A program made the translations under genes and the position numbers. From assembly GCF_001570565.1 (NCBI RefSeq), contig NZ_BBXE01000014.1:248001-312000 (forward strand): a DNA stretch of 64,000 nucleotides, written 5' to 3'. This document shows, piece by piece, positions 1-9,368 of this stretch. Position 1 is the first letter of the stretch. Each line of letters opens with the position of its first letter. Source of the DNA: Herbidospora yilanensis. Lineage in GTDB: Bacteria; Actinomycetota; Actinomycetes; Streptosporangiales; Streptosporangiaceae. The notes below the pieces were generated by a model. It was not told the origin of the DNA. It saw only the letters and a list, made by a program, of their open reading frames with translations, and made no database searches.

Positions 1-14
1 ACGTTGAGGACAGG

Positions 15-3000
15 GTGACCAAGATTGAGGAGTGGCTCACGGGCGTCGGCACCACCCCGGCCGCCCTCCAAGGGCCAGCGGCGACCAGAACCGGCGCTGG
101 CCGCACTCTCTTGGCCGACCGCACGACCGCCGACTCCCTGACCTTCCGCAACTCCGATGGAACCCTCACCACGGAGTTCTCCTCGGGACCGGCCCGCGTC
201 AAGCAGGCCGACGGCACCTGGGCGGACATCGACACGACGCTGGTCGAGGCCGGTGGAGTGCTCAGGCCGAAGGTCGCCGCCGCGACCGTCGAGATCTCCG
301 CAGGCGGGAAGGGCACACTGGCCCGCCTCGAAGGAGGCAAGGGGGAGAAATTCGCTCTCGAATGGCTCAGCACGCTGCCGAAGCCGCAGGTCAAGGACAA
401 CGTCGCGACCTACGTCGACGCGGCGGGGCCTGACGCCGATGTGGTGGTGACCGCGTTGAGCTCCGGATTCCGGCATGACGTGGTGCTGCGCAAGCCGCCG
501 GCCGGGCCGGTGGAGTATCGCCTGCCGGTCGTCGCCGGGGGCATGACCCTGACGAAGTCTGCCAGGGGCGGCTTGGCGCTGGAGGACGCAGCCGGGAAGA
601 CGGCCGCCTCCGCTCCCGCGCCGTTCATGTGGGATGCGAGCGGAGTTCGCGGCCGTACCGGAAAGATTTCGACGGAGATCGTCGACGAGGGCGGGCGGCA
701 GGTGCTCGTGCTGCGACCCGACCCCGCGTTCCTCGCCGACAAGGCCACGGAGTACCCCGTTACCGTCGATCCCACGACAACCCTGCCTGTGGTCAGTGAC
801 ACGTGGATCACCGACGACCAGGACGACACCGGGGCCGCGAACGACTCGGATCCGACCTTGATCGCGGGCACGGACGGCTTTGAGGGCCTGTTCATGCTCC
901 CCTTCCGGGCTTACCTCAGCTTCAACACCTCAGAGCTGGTCGGCAGCACGGTTCAGTCGGCATCCCTGACCCTTGACAAGGAAGACGCGACCGGGTGCAG
1001 CGGCGGCATCCGGGCTCAGCGGATCACCGGTTCGTGGACCGTCCAGAATCTTACCTACCAATCACAGCCGGCGGTCACCACGACGGAGCAGGTCACGGGG
1101 ACGGAGTCGTCGTGTTCCGCCTCGGGCACCATGACCTGGAACGTCCTGCCGTTCGCGCAGGCGTGGGCCTCGGGCTCGGCCAACAACGGCGTCATGCTGC
1201 GCGGCGTCGATGAAAGCAACGTCAATGCGCTGTTCTTCCGGGAGTTTTCCTCCAACGAGTCGTTCGGCGGAACCCCGCCCTCCCTGTCGGTCACCTACAC
1301 CCCGCCGGGTTCCGCGCCGACCACGTCGCAGCTCGCCGTCGCTCCTTTCAGAACCGTTTCCGGTACGACCACCGCGACCTCCCTCACCCCCCAGCTCGCC
1401 GCCACGCTCAGCGACACCGTCACCGGCCCGTTGACGGGTGAGTTCCAGGTCGAGCACGACCCCTCTGTGCCCGCCCAGGGCTCAGGCCAGATCTGGTCCG
1501 GCAGTGTCTCGGGCGTTGCGGTGGGTGGTTCGGCCGCCGTCGTCCTGCCCGGTCTACAGCAGGGTTGGCTGGTCCGATGGCGGGTCCGGGCGGTCAACCC
1601 CGGCCAGTCGGGAAGCTCCTCCTGGTCGTCGTGGCAGACCTTGCGTATCGATCCGGGGGGTGCCCTGCAGTCGACGGTCGCGCCCCTTGCCCACTGGAAG
1701 TTCGACGGCAACGGCGGCGACGCGACCGGAACCCCGGGCCGCACCGCGACGCTGGGCGGCACGTCGTCGTGGACGACCGGCCTGCTCGGCGGTGCACTGG
1801 CCGCGACCGGAGGCGCCAACAGCGCCTCGACCACGGGCTCGGTGATGCGCACCGACCAGTCGTACACGATCTCGGCCTGGATGCGGGTCGAGAACGCCGG
1901 CCTGTACGAGCCGGTGCGGCAGAACGGCACCAACCGGTCCCAGTTCTCCCTGGGTACCACCGCCGCCGGCCAGCTCCAGATGCGGGTCAGCGCCAGCGAC
2001 AGCACGAGCGCGACCACTCAGGGCGTCACGGGGGGCAGTTACCCGACCAAACGCTGGTTCCACCTCGCCGGCGTCTACGACCGGACGAACAACCAGGTCC
2101 GGCTGTACAGCAACGGCACCCAGGTCGGCAGCACCACCAGCGTGCCCAGCAGCTACGGCTGGCAGGCCGGTGGTCAGGTCAAGTTCGGCCAGGTCTTCAA
2201 CGGCCAGATCGACGACGTCCGGATCTACCAGAGCGCGCTGAGCGCGACGGAGATCGCCAACATCGCGGCCGGTAACCGCGCCCCCGACCGGACCCCGGTC
2301 ATCGACCAGTTCGGCGCGACCGGCACCAACACCCTGACCCCGACCTTGTCGGCCCGCGTCTCCGAGCCCGGCGGCCAGGCGTTGCGGGCCGAGTTCCAGG
2401 TGGAGCACGACGGCACGCAGGTCTGGGCCGGCGCCAATGACAACGTGGCCTCCGGGACCACGACGACCATCCAGATCCCGTCCGGGAACCTGCAGGATGG
2501 GTGGGAGGTCCGCTGGCGGGCCCGCGCCGTCCGGGGCGACACGTCGTCGGCGTGGGGCGCGTGGCAGACCTTCACGGTCAACACGCCGAAGCCGACCGTC
2601 AGCGCCCTTCAGCTGACCCCGTCGATGGTGGTCGGCGGCCAGACCGTGACGTCGACGGTGACGCCGCAGCTCAAAGCGACCGTGACCGACGCGGGCGGAG
2701 CGGCCCTACGTGCCGAGTTCGAGGTCGAGCAGCCTCACGAAACCTCGGCCTGGACCGGGAACGTGGCCACGGTGGCGTCCGGCAGCCAGGCGTCCATTAC
2801 CGTCCCGGCCGGCGAACTGGTCGACGGCGTCGCGGCGCGATGGCGTGTGCGGGCGGTGAACCCGAACGGGAACGTCGCCGGGTCGTGGTCGTCGTGGCAG
2901 GACTTCATCGTCGACACCCCCGATCCGACGATCAGCGGCCTCCAGACCGACCCCTCGTCGGTCATGGGTACGGAGACGGTGACGCCGAGCCTCACCCCGA

Positions 3001-6000
3001 GTCTGCGCGCGACCGTATCCGAGCCGGGTAACGGACAGGTCAGAGCCGAGTTCGAGCTGGAGCACGACGGCCAGCAGATCTGGACCGGAACCTCGGGCGA
3101 CGTGGCGTCGGGCGCGGTGGTGTCCGTGGCGGTGCCATCCGGTGAACTGACCGACGGCTGGACCGTCCGCTGGCGCGCCCGCGCGGTGACCACCGCCACA
3201 GGCTCCGCGTCGGCATGGTCGGATTGGCAGACGGTCAAGGTCCAGACCGGGCCGGTCGACCCTGCCCCGGCGGTCGGGGCGCTGGAGCTCACACCCTCGG
3301 AAATGGTCGCGGGTGAGCGGGTCACGACGAGTCTCACCCCAACCCTGAAGGCACAGGTCAGTGACCCGGCGGGCGGGACTCTGCGGACTGAGTTCGAGAT
3401 CGAGCACAACGGCACCCAGGTCTGGGCCTCGGCCGACGAGGAGACCCCCGCGGGCCAGCAGGCGTCGATCACCGTTCCCACTGGGGAACTGACCGACGGC
3501 TGGACCATCCGCTGGCGCGCCCGGGCTCTGAACGGGACCGTCGCATCGGACTGGTCGGCCTGGCAGGACGCGCGCATCGACCGGCCCGACCCCACAGTCA
3601 GCGACTTCTCCGCCACCGAGTCCCTGACGCCGGAGCTCAAGGCGAAGGTCGTCCACCCTGAGGGCGGCACAGTAAACGCCGAGTTCGAGGTCGAACACGA
3701 CCCGTCGGTGCCGGCCCAGGGGGTCGGTCAGATCTGGGCTGGCGCGGATAATGACGTGGCATCAGGCGCGACCGCCTCCGTGACCACCTCGGCCATGACG
3801 GAAGGCTGGAAGGTCCGCTGGCGAGTCCGGGCCGTGACCTCCGACGCAGGGACCTCGGCATGGTCGGCATGGCAGCTCTTCACCGTGACCGACGGAAATG
3901 CGATCCCGACCGTGACCGGCGCCCGCACCCAGCCGGCCGACTTCCGGTCACTAACTCCCGCGCTGATCGCGACGTTCGCAGTGGCGCAGGGACAGGTGGG
4001 CGGCGAGTTCCAGGTCGAACACGACCCGACCGCTCCGAGCCAGGGGACCGGGTTGATCTGGTCGGGGAACGTGGCCGGGGCGACCGCGGGCAAGGAAGCG
4101 GCCGTGACGGTGCCGAGCGGGCTGCTGCAGGACGGATGGAAGATCCGCTGGCGGACCCGCGCGGTGCGGGGAACGGCGGCTTCGGAATGGACGTCATGGC
4201 AGACGGGGACGGTGGACGCTCCCGATTACTACACCACGACCTTCAAGTACGACGAGCGGGGCAACCTCACTGAACATGTCGACGCCAACGGGAACGTCAG
4301 AACCTTCGAATTCGACCTGAGGGGCAAGGAGATCTCCGGCACCGACCCGGACGCGGGCCAGACGGCGTCGGGCTACGACGCCGTCGGCCGTCTGATTTGG
4401 ACGACCAACGGAAAGGGCGAGAAGGTCTCGACCACCTACGACGACGCCGGGAGGAAGACCGCCGTCTGGTCGGGAGACCCGGAGACGGGGACGAAACTCG
4501 CCGAGTGGGTCTGGGACTCGTTGACCCCGGGAAAGATCACCTCCGCGACGAGCTTTCACGACGGTCAGCCTTTGAGCACCACCATGACCGGCTATGACCT
4601 TATGGGGCGTCCGACTGGTGCGACCGTTTCAGTGCCCTCGAGTGAGGGTGATCTGGAAGGCGCATACACGATCAAAAAGACCTACAACGAGGCCGGCCAG
4701 GTAACCGAAACGGAGATGCCGGGCGTCGGTGGTCTTCCTGCGGAGAAGCTGACCTCCGAATTCACTCCGCTTGGGTACGCCGACCGGCTCACCTCAACCA
4801 TCGGCACGTATGTCTATGACACCGCCTACACGCCGACCGCGCGGATGTCCTCGCGTTCGTATGGGTCCAACGGCAAGATCAAGCGTACACTTGCCTGGGA
4901 TGAGTCCACCGGTTGGCTCAACCGGGACACCGTTCAAACCGGCGCGGACACGGGGAGCCCGATCACCCGCCTGGACGACCAGTACACATATGACGCCGCT
5001 GGCGATATCAAACAGATCTCGGACGCGGTTTCGGTGGCCGCCGGGGGATCAGGCCAATCCGAATGCTTCTCCTACGACGGAACCCGCAGGCTCTCTGCGG
5101 CCTTCACCACCATGGCGACAGGCTGCGCGGCGGGGCCTGATGGGGCGGGGTTCGAGCCCTACAGCCAGAAATACGGCTACGACGGAGTCGGCAACATCAC
5201 GATGATGGCCGACGGCAACACGACCTCGACCTACACTTATCCGGGCGGAGCCACGCCGGTTCGCCCGAACGGCACATCCACCATTACCCGAGCGGGTGGC
5301 TCTGGCTCCGGAGTGGACACCTACTCCTACGACGACGCCGGAAATCTCCTTACTCGCACCGCCTCGAACAGGGCGACCTCATTCACCTGGAACCCCCTTG
5401 GCCAAATGGAAAAGGCCACGGTCGACGGCGCCGAAACCCGGATGGTCTATGACTCGGAAGGGGAACGTCTCATCCGGCATGATCCTGACGGCACCTCGAC
5501 CCTCTACCTCGACGGCATGGAAGTCCGAGCGAAAAATGGGCAGCTCAGTGCGACCCGCTACTACACCACCGCCGACGGAGCGGTCGTCGCCCTGCGTTCT
5601 ACCACTGATGGTCAAGACGGTGGGCTCAAGTGGCTGACCAGCGGCCTCCACGAAACGGCACAGCTGGCCATCGACGACGAGGACGGCCAGGTCAATCGCG
5701 AGCGTTATCTACCGTTCGGGAAGCGGCGCGGCGCCGATGACCTTTCATTCACTGATCGTGGTTTCCTTGGGAAGATCGAGGACGACGCCACCGGGCTCGA
5801 CTATCTTTCCGCCCGCTACTACGATCCCGCGACCGGCAAGTTCATATCCATCGATCCCATGCTCGACCTGCGGAAATCCCAGTGGAGCAATCCCTACGGG
5901 TATGGCGGCAACAATCCGATCGGCCTGTCGGACCCTACGGGCCTCATGATGGACCCGACGTGTTCCCGGTTCTCGACTCAGGCAGAAATTGAGAAGCAGT

Positions 6001-6653
6001 GTCTCGCCTCGTACACGAAAGCACACTGGGATATCGTTAAGGAAGCGGCCAAGTATAAAGTCAAGAATGCTCCGGTCTGGACGGATGCGAAGGCTGCCCA
6101 TTATGCGCGCCTTTACTATACGGACCCAAAGGCCGCAGGCGAGTACATTCATGATTTCAAGAAGAAGTATGTGGCGGCCTACAAGGATGTAATCAAAGCG
6201 GCGGCCGCAAAGTACGGAATTCCTGCGTGGGTGCTCGCCGGCGTGATCTATGAAGAAGTGGGTGGAGATCCGCCATTGGCCGACAGGGGCGGGGCTTACA
6301 AAAATGGCGCCGCCAACACCTCTTTTGGTGACGTCTCTATGAATCTCGGCACCGCTGCCTGGATGCTTGGGTACGACAAAAGCAAGGGGTTCGACGCTGA
6401 TGCGGGTACACTGTCGCCGGCTCTGAGAAACCGGCTCATCAATGCGCTCCAAGACCCTGTCCAGGGAATTTTCATGGCAGCGGCCTATCTGCGCAAGCTG
6501 ACACCTCAAGCTGGTCCCTGGACGAGTTCGACCGCGCTCAAGGCGGCAGCAAGCTACAATGGCGGACCAAACGGGTCAGGTAGCAAAAAAGCGCAGCAAT
6601 ATGGGCGCCGAGTGGTGAACAATCGGGCGATGCTGGAAGGGTTGTTGAAGTGA
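15..6653 (+). CDS. RHS/YD-repeat polymorphic toxin with lysozyme-like C-terminus (5' partial)
   Basis: Long surface or secreted RHS protein of at least 2212 residues. The frame is open to base 3 and no signal peptide is visible, so GTG 15 is probably internal and the true start lies left of the window. Order seen: DNRLRE-like adhesive region (about 265-430); one Ig-like repeat; LamG domain (about 560-750); six more Ig-like repeats of about 90 residues, each with an EFxxEHD and a WRxRAV signature; YD repeats from about 1400; RHS core ending in a DPTGL-type boundary at residue 1977. The last 235 residues resemble a lysozyme/soluble-transglycosylase fold: an EE pair after WVLAGVIY, then SFGDVSMN and ASYNGG motifs. 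Base composition and codon choice change at the boundary, which fits a swapped toxin tip. The peptidoglycan target is inferred from the fold. Confidence 0.85.
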   Translation: MTKIEEWLTGVGTTPAALQGPAATRTGAGRTLLADRTTADSLTFRNSDGTLTTEFSSGPARVKQADGTWADIDTTLVEAGGVLRPKVAAATVEISAGGKGTLARLEGGKGEKFALEWLSTLPKPQVKDNVATYVDAAGPDADVVVTALSSGFRHDVVLRKPPAGPVEYRLPVVAGGMTLTKSARGGLALEDAAGKTAASAPAPFMWDASGVRGRTGKISTEIVDEGGRQVLVLRPDPAFLADKATEYPVTVDPTTTLPVVSDTWITDDQDDTGAANDSDPTLIAGTDGFEGLFMLPFRAYLSFNTSELVGSTVQSASLTLDKEDATGCSGGIRAQRITGSWTVQNLTYQSQPAVTTTEQVTGTESSCSASGTMTWNVLPFAQAWASGSANNGVMLRGVDESNVNALFFREFSSNESFGGTPPSLSVTYTPPGSAPTTSQLAVAPFRTVSGTTTATSLTPQLAATLSDTVTGPLTGEFQVEHDPSVPAQGSGQIWSGSVSGVAVGGSAAVVLPGLQQGWLVRWRVRAVNPGQSGSSSWSSWQTLRIDPGGALQSTVAPLAHWKFDGNGGDATGTPGRTATLGGTSSWTTGLLGGALAATGGANSASTTGSVMRTDQSYTISAWMRVENAGLYEPVRQNGTNRSQFSLGTTAAGQLQMRVSASDSTSATTQGVTGGSYPTKRWFHLAGVYDRTNNQVRLYSNGTQVGSTTSVPSSYGWQAGGQVKFGQVFNGQIDDVRIYQSALSATEIANIAAGNRAPDRTPVIDQFGATGTNTLTPTLSARVSEPGGQALRAEFQVEHDGTQVWAGANDNVASGTTTTIQIPSGNLQDGWEVRWRARAVRGDTSSAWGAWQTFTVNTPKPTVSALQLTPSMVVGGQTVTSTVTPQLKATVTDAGGAALRAEFEVEQPHETSAWTGNVATVASGSQASITVPAGELVDGVAARWRVRAVNPNGNVAGSWSSWQDFIVDTPDPTISGLQTDPSSVMGTETVTPSLTPSLRATVSEPGNGQVRAEFELEHDGQQIWTGTSGDVASGAVVSVAVPSGELTDGWTVRWRARAVTTATGSASAWSDWQTVKVQTGPVDPAPAVGALELTPSEMVAGERVTTSLTPTLKAQVSDPAGGTLRTEFEIEHNGTQVWASADEETPAGQQASITVPTGELTDGWTIRWRARALNGTVASDWSAWQDARIDRPDPTVSDFSATESLTPELKAKVVHPEGGTVNAEFEVEHDPSVPAQGVGQIWAGADNDVASGATASVTTSAMTEGWKVRWRVRAVTSDAGTSAWSAWQLFTVTDGNAIPTVTGARTQPADFRSLTPALIATFAVAQGQVGGEFQVEHDPTAPSQGTGLIWSGNVAGATAGKEAAVTVPSGLLQDGWKIRWRTRAVRGTAASEWTSWQTGTVDAPDYYTTTFKYDERGNLTEHVDANGNVRTFEFDLRGKEISGTDPDAGQTASGYDAVGRLIWTTNGKGEKVSTTYDDAGRKTAVWSGDPETGTKLAEWVWDSLTPGKITSATSFHDGQPLSTTMTGYDLMGRPTGATVSVPSSEGDLEGAYTIKKTYNEAGQVTETEMPGVGGLPAEKLTSEFTPLGYADRLTSTIGTYVYDTAYTPTARMSSRSYGSNGKIKRTLAWDESTGWLNRDTVQTGADTGSPITRLDDQYTYDAAGDIKQISDAVSVAAGGSGQSECFSYDGTRRLSAAFTTMATGCAAGPDGAGFEPYSQKYGYDGVGNITMMADGNTTSTYTYPGGATPVRPNGTSTITRAGGSGSGVDTYSYDDAGNLLTRTASNRATSFTWNPLGQMEKATVDGAETRMVYDSEGERLIRHDPDGTSTLYLDGMEVRAKNGQLSATRYYTTADGAVVALRSTTDGQDGGLKWLTSGLHETAQLAIDDEDGQVNRERYLPFGKRRGADDLSFTDRGFLGKIEDDATGLDYLSARYYDPATGKFISIDPMLDLRKSQWSNPYGYGGNNPIGLSDPTGLMMDPTCSRFSTQAEIEKQCLASYTKAHWDIVKEAAKYKVKNAPVWTDAKAAHYARLYYTDPKAAGEYIHDFKKKYVAAYKDVIKAAAAKYGIPAWVLAGVIYEEVGGDPPLADRGGAYKNGAANTSFGDVSMNLGTAAWMLGYDKSKGFDADAGTLSPALRNRLINALQDPVQGIFMAAAYLRKLTPQAGPWTSSTALKAAASYNGGPNGSGSKKAQQYGRRVVNNRAMLEGLLK

Positions 6654-6973
6654 GCAATGAGCTCGCTGAAAGAATGGATCGGCAGGCGAAAATACTCAGG
6701 GAGCGGCTGTTCTACTGGTCCTACGTGGTCGGTGGAGCTCTGCCGATTTCGATGGGTTCGCTCTTCCTGGTCCATCGATACGCGTCGACGGACGCTCCGC
6801 AGGTCGATCACGATGCGGTGGCCGCGATGCAGGTACTCGTCGGCTTCGGCATGATTCTCATGCTGGGTGCGGTGATACACCGGCGGCGCTCCAAGAAGTC
6901 CTGGATCGTCCCAGGCCTCTTTCTGGCCTGGGGCTCGTTTCGCCTGATCTGGCTGCAATGGCTGGTGCCATAG
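6650..6973 (+). CDS. Small three-helix membrane protein, candidate immunity protein for the RHS toxin
   Basis: A 107-residue protein that starts at a GTG overlapping the RHS stop (GTGA), so translation is coupled to the toxin gene. Three hydrophobic segments are visible at about 22-43, 59-78 and 87-105, with a basic loop (HRRRSKK) between the last two. I recognise no named family. Immunity genes of RHS effectors normally follow the toxin directly, and a membrane-bound protector would suit a toxin that attacks the wall from outside. The function is therefore inferred from position and topology. Confidence 0.7.
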   Translation: MSNELAERMDRQAKILRERLFYWSYVVGGALPISMGSLFLVHRYASTDAPQVDHDAVAAMQVLVGFGMILMLGAVIHRRRSKKSWIVPGLFLAWGSFRLIWLQWLVP

Positions 6974-7094
6974 AGGCGCCTTCTCGGGACCCTGGGCGCT
7001 GACTCGGCAGTCGTCTATGCTTCAGCCAGCCTAAGGCAGCGCCCTGTGCCGCGTCCTCAACGTCGATCCCGACACGGTCAGTGCGGAGACGCAA

Positions 7095-7142
7095 ACCGTC
7101 CGCCCACGTCACCGACGCGAGCACCCACGGGCGTCGTCTCAC
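7095..7142 (-). pseudogene. 5' remnant of a second ABC permease gene (potC-like)
   Basis: The permease gene at 7139-8047 ends in a GTGA overlap, and the GTG at 7142 opens a frame reading VRRRPWVLASVTWA. This looks like the amino end of a PotC-type inner-membrane permease. After about 14 codons hydrophobicity is lost: no first membrane helix and no QFSFN-type segment follow. The frame then runs on as nonsense antisense to the immunity gene. I infer a recombination junction near 7095-7100 that removed the rest of potC and probably the ATPase gene. The rest of the 6974-7138 gap shows no gene and no clear terminator. Confidence 0.5.
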
Positions 7143-8047
7143 GACATCTCCTCCTCGGCCCGGCGGTTGGAGATCAGGTAGTACACCATCAACATCATCA
7201 GCAGCGCCGACAGCAGCAGCACGAGCGAGGCCCCGAGCTCCTTGCGTGTCCCGCCGAGCAGATAGAACTCGATCTGGTTGGCGATCATCGTCGTGGTCGG
7301 CGACCCCGACACGAGCGTGTTCGTGTAGTAGTCGCCGAACATCGGCAGCGCCGTGATGGCCGACGCGGTGAGCAGTCCCGGCCGCGACAGCGGCAGCGTC
7401 ACGTGCCAGAACGCCCCCCGTCCCGAACAGCCCAGGTCCCGCGCCGCCTCCAGCAGCAGCGGGTCGATCCGGTCGAGCGTGGAGAACAGGGGCACGATGA
7501 AGAACGGGATGTACCCGTAGACCAGCGCCAGCACGACCGTCACCGGGTTGCCCGACAACCACCGCACCGGCTCGTCCACGATCCGGGTGAACAGCAGCAG
7601 GTCGTTGACGTAGCCGTCGTCCTGGAGCAGGTTGAGCCAGGCCAGCATCCGGGTCAGGTAGTTCACCCACCACGGCGCGAGGATCAGGCCGAGCAGCAGG
7701 GCCCGGTGCCGTCCGGCGTGCCGGGAGACGTAGTAGGCCACCGGATAGCCGATGGCCACGCACAGTCCCAGGGCGAGGGCGACGTAGAGCAGTGTGCGGA
7801 GGAAGACCGGCCGCAGGTCGCCGGCGACCGAGCGGGTGAGGATCTCGGAGAACGCGGTGAAGTCCCAGTAGCGGGGGTCCCATTCCGGTACGGGCGCGTT
7901 GAAGACGGGGTCGGTGTAGCCGAAGGCCACGGCGGCGACGGCGTAGAAGGGCACCGCGAACAACAACACGAGCCAGAGCGTGCCGGGCGCCGCGAACAGC
8001 GCCCACATCCTCCCGCCTCGCGACCTCCGGAGCGGGTTTTCGGTCAC
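7139..8047 (-). CDS. ABC transporter permease, polyamine/PotB type
   Basis: A 302-residue inner-membrane permease of the spermidine/putrescine (PotB) class. Six hydrophobic segments are evident, and the EAA loop is recognisable in LLLEAARDLGCSGRGAFWHV. The GTG start overlaps the stop of the binding-protein gene (GTGA), so the two are one transcript; MWALF at residue 14 is an alternative start. The expected second permease survives only as a fragment downstream and no ATPase gene is in the window. The importer as encoded here is therefore incomplete unless those parts are supplied from elsewhere. Confidence 0.85.
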   Translation of the reverse strand: MTENPLRRSRGGRMWALFAAPGTLWLVLLFAVPFYAVAAVAFGYTDPVFNAPVPEWDPRYWDFTAFSEILTRSVAGDLRPVFLRTLLYVALALGLCVAIGYPVAYYVSRHAGRHRALLLGLILAPWWVNYLTRMLAWLNLLQDDGYVNDLLLFTRIVDEPVRWLSGNPVTVVLALVYGYIPFFIVPLFSTLDRIDPLLLEAARDLGCSGRGAFWHVTLPLSRPGLLTASAITALPMFGDYYTNTLVSGSPTTTMIANQIEFYLLGGTRKELGASLVLLLSALLMMLMVYYLISNRRAEEEMS

Positions 8048-9225
8048 TGGCCTGCCTTGAACCGCGACCACGTGTCCAGCCAGACCGCCTCGGCGGCCGG
8101 CGAGATCTGGAAGATCTGCCGGCTGCGGGCGTAGACGTCCGGCGTCACGATGGCCGACTTCAGTGCCTCGGTCACGAACTCGTCGGTCACCATCTTCTCG
8201 GGCGTGATCGCCGACAGGGCCGGCTGGTAGCCCGTGAAGGAGAAGTTCTCCTGCGCGACCGCGGGATCCAGCAGGTGGTTCAGCAGCAGGTGCGCCAGCA
8301 CGGGCTTGGTCGCGGAGGCCGGTACGGCGAGGGAGTCGGTTCCCACGACGCCGAGGTCGTCGGACGGGTACCAGTAGCCGAGCACGTCCGCGTCCACCCC
8401 CTTGGGCAGGTAGGACTGCGCGTTGATCATGTCGCCCGACCAGCAGTGGTGCACCGTCGCCTGGCCTTCGGCCACCAACTGGTAGGCCGCGATCCCGGTC
8501 TTGATGTTCATCAGCGGCACCAGCTCCGAGAGCCACGTCCCGGCCTGCCTGATCTTCGCGGGGTCCTCGGTGTTGATCTCCCGCGACCCGTTCTTCAGCA
8601 TCGCCAGGGCCAGGCCCTCGCGGTGGTCGTCGATCAGGTACGCCTTGCCCTTGTACGCGGGGTCCCAGAGCAGCCCGTACCCGAACCCGGCCGTCACCTC
8701 GTCGGCCCGGTATCCGACCCCGGAGGTGTAGGCGCAGTAGGGCACGGAATACCGCGACCCCTCGTCGTAGAAGGGCGACTGGAGTTGCGGCCAGGCGTTG
8801 GCCAGGTTCCCCAGATAGGTCTTGTTGAGAGGCTGGAGCAGCTTCCCGACGGCGGCCTTGCCGATCACGTCGGGTGTCGGGAACCACACGTCGAACGACG
8901 CCCCCGGCGTGCGGAGTTTGGAGATCGCGTCTTCCATCGTGTTGAAGGTCGTCACCTCGACCTCGACCCCATGGGTCTTCCCGAACGCCTTCAGCACGTC
9001 GGGCGAGACGTACTCGGGATAGTTCAAGATCTTCAGCACCCCGCCGGACTCCGGGGAGAGCCCGTCCGCGATCTGCGGGATGTCGTCGTGCAGCGGCAGG
9101 GCGCCGGGTGAATCCGTTCGGGTCAGCGGCACTGCGGAGGACCCCGTCGAGCGGCCGGGCCGCTCGCCTCCACATGCCGCCGTCGCAGCTAAGGCGCTGA
9201 CCAGCAGAAACCTGCGTCGATCCAT
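8044..9225 (-). CDS. Extracellular substrate-binding lipoprotein, PotD type
   Basis: A 393-residue family-1 binding protein of the PotD/PotF type, expected to capture a polyamine or related cation outside the cell for the partner permease. The N-terminus has an RRRF motif, a hydrophobic stretch and a lipobox ending AATAAC, so it is a lipoprotein that may use Tat. The ATG at 9225 follows a GGAAAAGGA ribosome site; a longer reading frame upstream lacks one. The ILNYPEYV and TFNTMEDAISKL segments match the family. It is the first gene of a truncated transporter operon and is divergent from an amine-oxidising operon, which suggests a nitrogen-containing substrate. Confidence 0.85.
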   Translation of the reverse strand: MDRRRFLLVSALAATAACGGERPGRSTGSSAVPLTRTDSPGALPLHDDIPQIADGLSPESGGVLKILNYPEYVSPDVLKAFGKTHGVEVEVTTFNTMEDAISKLRTPGASFDVWFPTPDVIGKAAVGKLLQPLNKTYLGNLANAWPQLQSPFYDEGSRYSVPYCAYTSGVGYRADEVTAGFGYGLLWDPAYKGKAYLIDDHREGLALAMLKNGSREINTEDPAKIRQAGTWLSELVPLMNIKTGIAAYQLVAEGQATVHHCWSGDMINAQSYLPKGVDADVLGYWYPSDDLGVVGTDSLAVPASATKPVLAHLLLNHLLDPAVAQENFSFTGYQPALSAITPEKMVTDEFVTEALKSAIVTPDVYARSRQIFQISPAAEAVWLDTWSRFKAGQ

Positions 9226-9260
9226 GCTGTTTCCTTTTCCGGTACCGAATCTCCTCTTGC

Positions 9261-9288
9261 CAGACTGACTGGTTGCCCAGTTAGTCTG
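9261..9288. promoter_or_regulatory. Palindromic operator in the divergent promoter region
   Basis: CAGACTGACTGG, then TTGC, then CCAGTTAGTCTG: two 12-bp arms that match at 11 of 12 positions around a 4-bp centre. It lies between the divergent transporter and oxidoreductase genes, where a repressor could control both. The size and GACTGACTGG-type arms fit a TetR-family site, but no regulator gene adjoins it. The rest of the 9226-9368 gap holds no gene. Confidence 0.6.
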
Positions 9289-9368
9289 ACGGTGTGGCCC
9301 CCATGGGCCGCAAGGCGTGCGGGCACAAGTTTTCCGGGTCGTAACGCCATGCAGAAGGGGTATAGCCG

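Noticed and set aside
1-7063. 11-bp inverted match ACGTTGAGGAC (1-11 and 7053-7063) as island ends
   Set aside because: The left copy lies inside the RHS reading frame and matching stops after 11 bp; chance is likely.
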